From NCBI GenBank assembly GCA_012522045.1, contig JAAYLC010000158.1, positions 1 to 59,051 of the forward strand: 59,051 nt of DNA, given 5' to 3'. The position numbers and the translations under genes were made by a program. The notes beneath the pieces were generated by a model that saw only the letters and a list, made by a program, of their open reading frames with translations, was not told the origin of the DNA and searched no databases. Position 1 is the first letter of the stretch. Every line of letters starts with the position of its first letter. Source of the DNA: Bacteroidota bacterium. GTDB lineage: Bacteria > Bacteroidota > Bacteroidia > Flavobacteriales > Flavobacteriaceae. Below, piece after piece: positions 45,935 to 53,264 of the stretch.

Positions 45935-46001
45935 TAAACGGATAAATCATAATACTTATTAAGACGGTAAGCGTGTGTAAACGCAGGTAAACAAGCGTAG
46001 C

Positions 46002-46052
46002 TATAGCGGAAGCACGGAATGGAGAGTAACGGAATGGAGTGCTGGAGCTATA
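46002..46052. other. Two-helix hairpin with GGA/GGA internal loop
   Basis: TATAGC (46002-46007) pairs with GCTATA (46047-46052) and AGCAC (46011-46015) with GTGCT (46039-46043), separated by a symmetrical GGA/GGA internal loop and capped by 23 bases. The layout copies that of modules A to C but with different stem sequence. Confidence 0.65.
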
Positions 46053-46110
46053 ATGCGAGCCGCCTGCGAGCGGAGCAAGGGTGGTGGCTGCAGAAGCCCG
46101 AAGAATGAGG

Positions 46111-46153
46111 GCGGCAGACGCCTACGGTTTACCGCAGGGCTGGCGGGTCTTTT
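46111..46153 (+). terminator. Terminator-like hairpin inside the non-coding region
   Basis: AGAC...GCC pairs with GGC...GTCT around an inner CGGT/ACCG hairpin and is followed by five T. If the region is transcribed rightward, an RNA could end here. Confidence 0.4.
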
Positions 46154-46319
46154 TGCTTCAGCGTTGGGAAAGGCAAGGGTAGCGTTTGAACGCAACGAAA
46201 CGATGCCGGAGCCGTAATGGAGCAATACCTGAGTGCTATAAATATTATGGATTTACATTTCGTTTATATTATCCAAGATGAATCTTAGGAATCAAAATCG
46301 TATTGCGTAATGAAGGTAC

Positions 46320-46430
46320 GTAGGCTCGTGTAGTGAAGAGAATGAGCTACTCTTGCGCGCGTTGCCGAAAGTGGCTGAGTTGAGGGAAGGAGGCACGATT
46401 GAGCGAAATGAAGCGACTGTAGGCAAATGG
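46320..46430. repeat. Structured module A (divergent copy)
   Basis: A hairpin GTAG-CTC/GAG-CTAC (46320-46350) is followed by the main stem: TTGCC (46362-46366)/GGCAA (46422-46426), GAA/GTA loop, AGTGGCT (46370-46376)/AGCGACT (46412-46418) and a 35-base cap. It is a diverged relative of B and C with compensated changes. Confidence 0.7.
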
Positions 46431-46880
46431 GATTGCAAAAATCGTGACAGCCCGATCAGCCCGCAGCGACCCGCAGGCTCGCACAATTAACAAGTGGCGG
46501 CAGACCCCCAATTAAAAAAGTGGTGAGCGGAGCGAACACCTTATTGGGGTTTGCGGTGCGCAACGTTGGCTGCGGCTCAGCAAAGCTTCAGCGAGCTGAG
46601 CTTTGCGTTCGCCTTGCGCACCGTTTGGGGGGATGGAGTAGCCACGGGTGAGGAAGGAGAGTAGCGTGTGAAGCAAAACAAGTGAACGGCAGGTGGCGAG
46701 CACCCACTGGAGCGCAAGGCACCTGGTAAGTGAACGGTATATGCAAGGGCGACCGCAGGGAGTTCATTTTACCCTTGCAGATATGTTTTTGCGGAACAAA
46801 GCGGAACGACTGACGAACACCGCTTTACCTGCGTTTGGATGCGCGTGGGAAAAAGCAAGGGTGCGACTGATTGAGGTGGA

Positions 46881-47012
46881 GAGTAACGGAACCGATTGAA
46901 GGAGTACTCTTGCTGCGCGTTGCTGGAAGTGGGTGATTGTAGAGAGTGAGGCACGAACGAACGAAAAGAACCGACTGGAAGCAAATGGCTGTGCGGTGGG
47001 TTTTTTTCCTTA
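46881..47012. repeat. Structured module B, left boundary repeat of the zinc block
   Basis: Bases 46905-47012 match 58316-58423 at 105 of 108 positions by eye, same orientation. Folding: GAGTA/TACTC (46881/46905), then TTGCT (46920-46924)/AGCAA (46980-46984), GGA/GGA loop, AGTGGGT (46928-46934)/ACCGACT (46970-46976), 35-base cap, and a T-run at the end. Confidence 0.85.
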
Positions 47013-47268
47013 AATTGGAATCATCTAATTCCGCTATAGAAGGAATAAGGTTAGCTTTAGTGGTGAGGAAATTAGGGTCAGTATATTAAGCACAATAATA
47101 CAATATGATTTGTGATGTCAAAATCAAACTGGAAGTTCAACCAATGGTTCAATAATTAATGATAATGCAATTAATGGTTCATAAGAAAAAGCAGAAACGG
47201 CAATGGCTAATGAAATAGGTGAATTTCTTGCCGTAGTAGTTAATGTCAGGCTTACCCTGTCTGAATAG
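47013..47268. other. Gene debris or empty stretch
   Basis: No intact gene. A plus-strand frame with an internal stop contains NGSIINDNAINGS, then AMANEIGEFLAVVVNVRL, which could be decayed coding sequence. I recognise no family. Confidence 0.3.
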
Positions 47269-47457
47269 CTAAACGTTAAGGATTTGCCTGAGGATTTGAC
47301 CAATAATAAATATCACAATGAAAAATATCAGTAGAGGAATGAGCAATTTATAAATGACATCTGGGTTGTCTATTAAGTTTTTGAGGCGAACATAGCAACA
47401 ACCGCTAGAGCAAGGAACATTTTTTTCGTTCGAGAAAAACAATCTTTTTGAAGCCAA
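47269..47457 (-). CDS. Possible small membrane protein with a Cys cluster
   Basis: A 62-residue frame 16 bases after the P-type ATPase on the same strand. It has VPCSSGCCYVRL near residues 14-25 and a single C-terminal membrane helix (YKLLIPLLIFFIVIFIIG). The Cys cluster would suit metal binding beside a zinc/cadmium pump, but the frame could also be chance. A second short frame (47373-47555) overlaps it and looks less likely. Confidence 0.4.
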   Translation of the reverse strand: MASKRLFFSNEKNVPCSSGCCYVRLKNLIDNPDVIYKLLIPLLIFFIVIFIIGQILRQILNV

Positions 47458-47473
47458 GATAAGTATGCGGATG

Positions 47474-49378
47474 TTATAAATCCTTCCGTTGTATTCTCAC
47501 AGCATTCAATATAGCCAAAAGAGCTACACCCACATCTGCGATAACGGCTTCCCATAAAGTAGCAACACCGCCTGCACCTAATGCAAGTACTATAATTTTG
47601 ACTGTCATAGCGAGAATGATATTTTGCCAGACAATGTTTTTGGTGATTTTACCCGCCTTTATTGCTGCAACGATCTTTGACGGCTGGTCGTTTTGAATAA
47701 CTACATCTGCTGTTTCGATGGTGGCATCACTACCGAGACCGCCCATTGCAATACCAACATCGGCGAGGGCAATAACCGGAGCATCGTTAACACCATCGCC
47801 TACAAAGGCCAATTTTACTCCTTCTTTTTTAAGAGCCTCCACTTTCTCCACTTTTTCATCCGGAAGCAGTCCACCATAAGCTTCATCAATTCCCAAAACT
47901 TTTGCCACCTGATCTACCACTGTTTGTTTATCACCAGATAACATTACGGTTTTTATGTTTAGACGGTGCATTTCCTTGATGGCCTGATATGCATCTTCCT
48001 TTATTTCATCGGCAATAGTGATATAACCGGCGTACTTATTATCAATGGACAATACCACTATGGTATCTACAATCTGTTCGACTTCGGCAGGATAAGCTAT
48101 GTCATATTTCTTTAAAAGTTTAAGGTTTCCAGCCAATACTTCCTTATTACCAACGATGCCTTTCAAGCCGTGTCCTGCTATTTCTTCAATGTTTGAAGTT
48201 TGTAGGCCTTGGTGTTTATTATCGGCATAATCCGTTACAGCTATGGCTATGGGATGGGTCGAGTTCTTTTCCAAAGCTGCTGCTACTTTGATCAGTTCTT
48301 CTTTTTCAATTCCTTCGGATACTACTTGCTGAACTTTAAAGACCCCTTTGGTCAAGGTGCCTGTTTTGTCCATCACCACTGTTTTTACTTGGGTCATAAC
48401 ATCCAAATAGTTTCCGCCTTTGAACAGGATTCCATTTCGGGAAGCAAGGCCGATACCTCCAAAGTAGCCCAGAGGTATGGAAACAACCAATGCACAGGGA
48501 CAACTGATCACCAAGAATACCAATGCACGATAAAACCATTCCCGAAACACATAATCATCCACAAAAAATATTGGGGTTACACAAAGTGCCAGTGCAAGGA
48601 AAAATACGATTGGGGTATATACTTTGGCAAAACGGGATATGAAGAGTTGGGTCTGTGATTTACGTGCGGTGGCATCCTGTACCATTTCCAAGATCTTGCT
48701 GAGTTTACTATCCCTAAACAGGGCGGTTACCTTTACTTCTGCAAGTGTGTTTTGATTGATCATCCCGGCCAGTACCTGTTCACCTTTATATTTGGTATCT
48801 GGTTTGCTCTCCCCTGTTAATGCCGCAGTGTTGAAAGAGGCTTTTTCAGAAATGAGATCACCATCCAAGGCAACCTTTTCACCAGGTTTCACTTGTATCT
48901 TTTCTCCTATTTCTACTTCTGAAGGATGTATAACCTGTGATTTTCCGTTTCTTAGAACGATAACTTCATCAGGCCTTATATCAAGCAAGGCTTTAATGCT
49001 TCTTTTGGCGCGCTTAACTGCCGAGTCCTGAAACCATTCGCCTATTTGGTAAAATACCATTACGGCAACACCTTCTTCATATTCTCCAATGATGAATGCG
49101 CCGATTGTTGCCACACTCATCAATACAAATTCATTGAAGAAATCGCCTCTTTTTGACTTTCGCCAAGCGAGATCTAAAACTTTTCTTCCGGCGAGAAGAT
49201 AAGCAATGAGGTTAATTGCCAATAAAGGTATAGTGGGTATGGCGAGGTTAAACCCATATTCCAATGTTAACAGTATAACCAAAATCAGCAAGGCAAGCAG
49301 AAGGTCCCAGTGGGTTTTCCAGCCTGTTTTTTCTTTATTAACTTTTGGGCTTAAGGGCCGGGATGTAGCTGCTTTCAT
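47474..49378 (-). CDS. Zn/Cd/Pb-type P-type ATPase without an HMA domain
   Basis: A 634-residue P1B-type metal pump. The membrane metal site is CPC in VISCPCALVVSIPLG, the phosphorylation site DKTGTLT, the A-domain TGES and hinge GDGVNDAPVIALADVGIAMGG. The last helix has IADVGVALLAILNAVR, whose Asp matches the zinc-contact Asp of ZntA, so zinc, cadmium or lead export is most likely. It lacks the N-terminal Cys-based metal-binding domain that most ZntA/CadA proteins have. It lies at the distal end of the czc-like operon. Confidence 0.93.
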   Translation of the reverse strand: MKAATSRPLSPKVNKEKTGWKTHWDLLLALLILVILLTLEYGFNLAIPTIPLLAINLIAYLLAGRKVLDLAWRKSKRGDFFNEFVLMSVATIGAFIIGEYEEGVAVMVFYQIGEWFQDSAVKRAKRSIKALLDIRPDEVIVLRNGKSQVIHPSEVEIGEKIQVKPGEKVALDGDLISEKASFNTAALTGESKPDTKYKGEQVLAGMINQNTLAEVKVTALFRDSKLSKILEMVQDATARKSQTQLFISRFAKVYTPIVFFLALALCVTPIFFVDDYVFREWFYRALVFLVISCPCALVVSIPLGYFGGIGLASRNGILFKGGNYLDVMTQVKTVVMDKTGTLTKGVFKVQQVVSEGIEKEELIKVAAALEKNSTHPIAIAVTDYADNKHQGLQTSNIEEIAGHGLKGIVGNKEVLAGNLKLLKKYDIAYPAEVEQIVDTIVVLSIDNKYAGYITIADEIKEDAYQAIKEMHRLNIKTVMLSGDKQTVVDQVAKVLGIDEAYGGLLPDEKVEKVEALKKEGVKLAFVGDGVNDAPVIALADVGIAMGGLGSDATIETADVVIQNDQPSKIVAAIKAGKITKNIVWQNIILAMTVKIIVLALGAGGVATLWEAVIADVGVALLAILNAVRIQRKDL

Positions 49379-49437
49379 TTTATTAAAATTTTCTTTAAAG
49401 ATACTTTAAAAGGTTATGCACAGGAATTGCATTTGCA

Positions 49438-49647
49438 TCAGCATTCATCTTTTCTTGTTAACTGGATAGGAGGACAGGGCAAAGAACCATAAGAACAGTA
49501 AACGCAACAGTCACCTTCTTTTGGTTTTAGAACAGTTTTACACTTCTCGCATTCATAAAAGAATTGACAGGAATTTGTTGGCATATCTTCTACTTTTTTG
49601 TGTCCGCAGTTTGGACAGGTAATTTCTGATTTTAATATAGCTTCCAT
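49438..49647 (-). CDS. Small GDCCVYCSYG-type zinc-ribbon protein
   Basis: A 69-residue protein with eleven Cys: CPNCGHKK near 11-18, CQFFYECEKC near 27-36, and the signature GDCCVYCSYGSLPCPPIQ near 45-62. The first two Cys pairs should form a zinc ribbon; the last cluster could bind another metal ion. This small family is common beside metal-efflux genes in environmental bacteria, but its role is unknown. It lies 59 bases upstream of the Zn/Cd ATPase in the same direction. Confidence 0.85.
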   Translation of the reverse strand: MEAILKSEITCPNCGHKKVEDMPTNSCQFFYECEKCKTVLKPKEGDCCVYCSYGSLPCPPIQLTRKDEC

Positions 49648-49698
49648 TGATTTTTATTTTTTCTTGTTACCTTGTAATTTGTTGCATTAATTGCTTCC

Positions 49699-49812
49699 TC
49701 AATTTTCACCTTCATTCGTTTTAGTATCGTCAAACTCAATGATCGCGTTACCATTTTCGTAAGGATTTAGGTTATCCAGTTCGGTTTTAAAATCTTCAAA
49801 CATCCAGTCCAT
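49699..49812 (-). CDS. Possible 37-residue acidic peptide
   Basis: A short frame beginning MDWMFEDFKTELDNLN and ending TKTNEGEN. It is strongly acidic with no membrane segment. It starts nine bases after the APC permease stop and points the same way as the operon, which supports it as real, but nothing in the sequence suggests a function. Confidence 0.45.
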   Translation of the reverse strand: MDWMFEDFKTELDNLNPYENGNAIIEFDDTKTNEGEN

Positions 49813-49821
49813 AACATTAGA

Positions 49822-51138
49822 TTAATGGTTAAAAAGCTCCTTTTCTTTTTCAGGGTCTATTTCATCTTTTGACTTTTTGTCCAAAAAATAATCCAAGATA
49901 ATGCCTACTGCAATAGCTCCCACAAATGCTGTATATACTTCCCAATCATATTGAATTACCAAGGACAAACTAATGAGTATCGCCAATATGGGCAATACTG
50001 GAACTTTTCCAATGGATAAAGGAACTTTGAATGGTCTTTCTTTATTGGGTGCTTTGAAACGCAATACGATAAGTGCAATGTTCACGGCAACAAAAACAAG
50101 CAATGCACCCAAAGATGACATTCCCGCTACGATTTTGATATCTCCCAACAATATAAATCCAGGAACTGCTACCATAACTACAAGGGTAGTTGCCCACGGA
50201 ACTTTCTGTGCATTGGTTTTGGTCATAAATTTTGGTAGTTCGCCCACGCTTGCCATTCCAAAAAGCAACCTGCTAATAGAAATTATACCACTAAAAGCCG
50301 CATTGGCAGTGGCGAAAAGTGCTGCTACGGCCAAGGCAACGGGCAACCAACTGTTGAGGTTGGATGCCGCAAGTGAAAGTGGCGAATCCACTTTTGCCAG
50401 TTCTGACGGGTCGGCAATGTTGAGTACCGTAAAAGATATGAGCAAATAGATGACGGTTGTAAAAACCATTGTCAATAGAAAGGCACGAGGAATTGTCTTG
50501 CCAGGGTTTTTTACCTCTGAACCCAAAGCCGCCATATGTTCAAAGCCAGTATAAACAAAAAACAAGGTAGCCGTTGCTGCCAAAGTACCGGAAAAGGATT
50601 CAACTTTAAAAAATGCTGCTTTTGGTGGGCCTGTTTCCAAAAGTCCGAACGCTATAAGAAGGAACAATCCCAAGAGCTGAATACTAACCATAATGATATT
50701 AGCGGTAGATGATTTCTTGATGCCCGTAATGCTTATCAACGAGAGCATAACCAAAACACCATAACTGACAAGTAGGGAAGGAATACTAAAAAAAGTGTTG
50801 AAATAGCCTGAAAAAGCCAGTAGCACCGCAGCGATGGTGGCCGAACTGTGGAACGCAATCGTCCAGCCCGTGAGAAAAGACGGAATATCAATTTTAGGAA
50901 ACGCCTTGCGTACAAAAATAAATTCCGCACCCGCATTCGGATAGGTTGAGGATAATTCAGCATAAGACATTGCCGACACACTTGCCGCAATAGCCGCAAA
51001 AATAAAACTCAACCAAAGGTCTGTTCCAGCTTGACCAGCTGCGGCACCAATTACCGTGTATATTCCTGCGCCCACAATAGTACCTACACCGTAAAAAGTG
51101 AGGCGAAGGGTTCCCAATGATTTTTTTAGTTCAGCCAT
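49822..51138 (-). CDS. APC-superfamily permease
   Basis: A 438-residue membrane protein with about twelve helices and the APC start KSLGTLRLTFYGVGTIVGAG, where the broken first helix (GVGTIVGAG) binds substrate. The consensus GFEHMAALGSEVKNPGKTIP follows helix 6. It most resembles amino-acid permeases of the CAT/YfnA type. Its place between a Fur-family regulator and metal-export genes suggests uptake of a metal-binding amino acid or a metal-linked solute, but this is a guess. It starts 12 bases after the fur-like gene. Confidence 0.88.
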   Translation of the reverse strand: MAELKKSLGTLRLTFYGVGTIVGAGIYTVIGAAAGQAGTDLWLSFIFAAIAASVSAMSYAELSSTYPNAGAEFIFVRKAFPKIDIPSFLTGWTIAFHSSATIAAVLLAFSGYFNTFFSIPSLLVSYGVLVMLSLISITGIKKSSTANIIMVSIQLLGLFLLIAFGLLETGPPKAAFFKVESFSGTLAATATLFFVYTGFEHMAALGSEVKNPGKTIPRAFLLTMVFTTVIYLLISFTVLNIADPSELAKVDSPLSLAASNLNSWLPVALAVAALFATANAAFSGIISISRLLFGMASVGELPKFMTKTNAQKVPWATTLVVMVAVPGFILLGDIKIVAGMSSLGALLVFVAVNIALIVLRFKAPNKERPFKVPLSIGKVPVLPILAILISLSLVIQYDWEVYTAFVGAIAVGIILDYFLDKKSKDEIDPEKEKELFNH

Positions 51139-51150
51139 AATACTGTTCTT

Positions 51151-51576
51151 TTAATTTCTGGAATGGCCGCTGCATTTTTCGCAAATACCTTTTACTACTA
51201 AGTTGATATCCTCCGTGATATAACCATCGGGTAAGTTGATATGAGGGATTTTATGCTCTGTTAAACAGACCGTTTCATTACAATTGTTGCAACGAAAGTG
51301 TAAATGAAGGTCGTTGCCGACCTCGCACTCACAATTTTCTTCGCAAAGAGCGTATTTTATGACTCCTGTACCGTCCTCAATTTGATGCACAACACCTTTT
51401 TTTTCTAAGGTTTTCATAGTTCTAAATAGGGTACTTCTTTCACTGACCTTAAAATCCTTTTCCAAATCGCCAAGGCTGATGGCCACATTCAACTCTGCCA
51501 ACCGCTTATAGGTCAAAAGGCGCATTGCAGTAGGCCTTATTCCTTTGCTTTCTAAAAATTGAACTATTTTTTCCAT
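51151..51576 (-). CDS. Fur-family metal-responsive repressor
   Basis: A 141-residue regulator. The winged helix occupies residues 1-80 (RPTAMRLLTYKRLAEL; SERSTLFRTMKTLEKKG). The C-terminal dimer domain has HLHFRCNNCNETVCL and ICEKCSGH, giving a CxxC...CxxC structural zinc site. Overall it fits Zur or a related Fur-type sensor. It is inside the zinc-type efflux operon, so it may regulate that operon by zinc level. No obvious palindromic box is visible just upstream. It starts 16 bases after the PII-like gene. Confidence 0.9.
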   Translation of the reverse strand: MEKIVQFLESKGIRPTAMRLLTYKRLAELNVAISLGDLEKDFKVSERSTLFRTMKTLEKKGVVHQIEDGTGVIKYALCEENCECEVGNDLHLHFRCNNCNETVCLTEHKIPHINLPDGYITEDINLVVKGICEKCSGHSRN

Positions 51577-51592
51577 TTGTTTATAAATTGAT

Positions 51593-51931
51593 TTACAGGT
51601 CGAAACGTTTTAAGGATTCCCCCGTTTTAATGTGAAAGGCATCCTCAATATTTGCGATATAAATAATCCCGTCTCCTGGTTCTTCCGTTTTACCATTTCT
51701 TAGAATTGTTTCAATTGCGGCTTGGGCTTCCTCATTTTGACAAACCAGTTCCAGCTTGACCACCGGACTATCTGTCACGTGAAAATCCAGCGACGGTCTT
51801 GCGCCTTTTGCCTTGAACGCCCCCGTGCCTTCTGCCTGTGAAAGTGTCATACTTTTAAAACCACTATCAGCAAGAGCTTCAATTACCCTTTGGATCCGGT
51901 TCGGTTTTATAAATGCTTTTATTTCCTTCAT
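51593..51931 (-). CDS. PII-like protein of metal-efflux operons
   Basis: A 112-residue ferredoxin-like protein of the PII superfamily. The start KEIKAFIKPNRIQRVIEAL and the end GDGIIYIANIEDAFHIKTGE match PII. The T-loop is altered (GTGAFKAKGARPSLDFHV), without the Tyr that is uridylylated in GlnB/GlnK. This is the pattern of the PII-NG group found next to RND metal pumps. It probably senses nucleotide or metal and acts on a membrane partner such as the pump or the APC permease, not on nitrogen metabolism. Confidence 0.85.
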   Translation of the reverse strand: MKEIKAFIKPNRIQRVIEALADSGFKSMTLSQAEGTGAFKAKGARPSLDFHVTDSPVVKLELVCQNEEAQAAIETILRNGKTEEPGDGIIYIANIEDAFHIKTGESLKRFDL

Positions 51932-52039
51932 TTTTTTAAATTTTTAATCGATTTTGAACCGAGCCTGTTTTTTTAATTTTTAACTAACTTATTAAGACGA
52001 TAAACAAACCCGGAATCAAAATCTTTGATGGTGATTGAA

Positions 52040-53248
52040 TTAATGTGCGTGTTCCAGTTCGCCTTTAACCATTTCCGAAGACAGGTTATAAGCTCCACTT
52101 ATGACAACTTTGGCATCCTTTGAAACTTCGGCAGGAAGATTGACTTCAACAAAGCCTAAATCAGTAATACCAACCGTTACGGGTATCATTTTGAATTTCA
52201 TTTTGCCCGCTTCCATTTCTTCGTCTTCATCCAAAATGAAAATGAAGGATTGCTCGCCTTCTTTTATGATAGCAGCTTCAGGAATAGCGAAACCTTTTTT
52301 CTCGCCCTGCACTATGCGCCCTTCCACATACATTCCCGGCAATAGGTTTTTATCCTTGTTTTCAATATCCGCCAAGACTTCCAAAGCCTTTGGGTCGGTG
52401 TTAAAGGTTTTACCAACAGACCGAACGGTGGCTTTAAGCAAATTGTCCGGGTGGGAGGCCGTGGAAAAATATATCTGTTGTCCTTTCTGGATTTGCTTTA
52501 TGTCCTTTTCATAGACTTTGAAGTTTACATAAATTTTTGAATTATCGCTTATCGAGAACATTTTGGATTGTTGTGCCACGTAATCGCCAAGGCTAATCAT
52601 TACTTCATCCACATAACCACTTATGGGTGTGGTAATGGGAACTGCGGAATATATCTGTCCTTCCGCCACTTTGTCGGGATTAATGCCCAACAGTTTCAAT
52701 TGGGAACGCAACCCATTGACACTGGATGTGGTGGAACGAAATTTTGACTGCGCCATCTGAAATTCCTTGCCAGAAGAAACACCTTTGTCATAAAGGGTCT
52801 TTTTGCGCTCAAAATCCTGTTTCAAAAAGACCAGTTCGTCATTTTTTTCCTGATATTCCTGTTGCATTGCTATGATATCGGGATGCTCAATATATGCCAA
52901 TACCTGTCCTTTACTTACATTATCTCCAGGTACTACCTTTATGGAACTCACATTTCCACCAACAAACGGACTGATGTTCGCCTTATCCTGTGGAAAAAGT
53001 TCCAGCGTTCCTGTTACCTTAATGTTGTTTCCTAAAGTTCGTTCCTCCAGAGTTTTCGTTTTTAAACCGATGTTTTCGGCCTGTTGCTTTGTAAGCACTA
53101 CAACTCCTTCTTCCTCGTCGTGGCCTTCGCCGTGCGCATCTTCCCCAACCTCCGCTTCGTTATGCCCGAGTTCAGATTTTGGGGCATCGTTACAACTCAT
53201 AAACATAAGTGTAAACAATACGGTACTTATTACTAATATATTCTTCAT
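52040..53248 (-). CDS. czcB: CzcB-type adaptor of the zinc-block RND pump
   Basis: A 402-residue periplasmic membrane-fusion lipoprotein. The ATG at 53248 places the lipoprotein signal directly at the start (VLFTLMFMSC). An Asp/Glu/His-rich stretch follows (GEDAHGEGHDEEEG), probably a metal-binding tail. The body holds beta-barrel and lipoyl segments (VVPGDNVSKGQVLAYIEHPD) and a long alpha-hairpin with MAQSKFRSTTSSVNGLRSQL. It starts 16 bases after the czcA-czcC fusion gene ends, so the three pump parts come from one transcript. Confidence 0.92.
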   Translation of the reverse strand: MKNILVISTVLFTLMFMSCNDAPKSELGHNEAEVGEDAHGEGHDEEEGVVVLTKQQAENIGLKTKTLEERTLGNNIKVTGTLELFPQDKANISPFVGGNVSSIKVVPGDNVSKGQVLAYIEHPDIIAMQQEYQEKNDELVFLKQDFERKKTLYDKGVSSGKEFQMAQSKFRSTTSSVNGLRSQLKLLGINPDKVAEGQIYSAVPITTPISGYVDEVMISLGDYVAQQSKMFSISDNSKIYVNFKVYEKDIKQIQKGQQIYFSTASHPDNLLKATVRSVGKTFNTDPKALEVLADIENKDKNLLPGMYVEGRIVQGEKKGFAIPEAAIIKEGEQSFIFILDEDEEMEAGKMKFKMIPVTVGITDLGFVEVNLPAEVSKDAKVVISGAYNLSSEMVKGELEHAH

Positions 53249-53264
53249 TTTTCCTTTTTTTTGA

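Larger units (their letters stand above)
45960..47012. other. GC-rich, highly structured non-coding region of about 1 kb
   Basis: Purine-rich on the plus strand and clearly richer in GC than its surroundings. All reading frames are short, overlap on both strands and look accidental. It is packed with perfect stems: TATAGC/GCTATA with AGCAC/GTGCT (45996-46052 area), CCCCAAT/ATTGGGG (46506/46543), CGGTGCGCAA/TTGCGCACCG (46554/46614), GCAAAGC/GCTTTGC (46580/46600), CAGGTG/CACCTG (46690/46720) and TGCAAGGG/CCCTTGCA (46742/46772). Short words such as GCAAGGG and GGAGAGTAACGGAA recur. I cannot assign it to a known RNA, oriT or attachment-site class. Confidence 0.75.

Noticed and set aside
45960-47012. 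Several reading frames of 60-75 codons on both strands (for example 46001-46225, 46292-46486, 46512-46703, 46693-46899, 46769-46984)
   Set aside because: They overlap each other on opposite strands, have low-complexity composition, no recognisable motifs, and follow from the high GC content of the stretch.
45960-47012. Group II intron, RNase P RNA or tmRNA in the GC-rich region
   Set aside because: I find no domain V sequence, no RNase P conserved core and no tmRNA tag frame; the folds present are simple hairpins.
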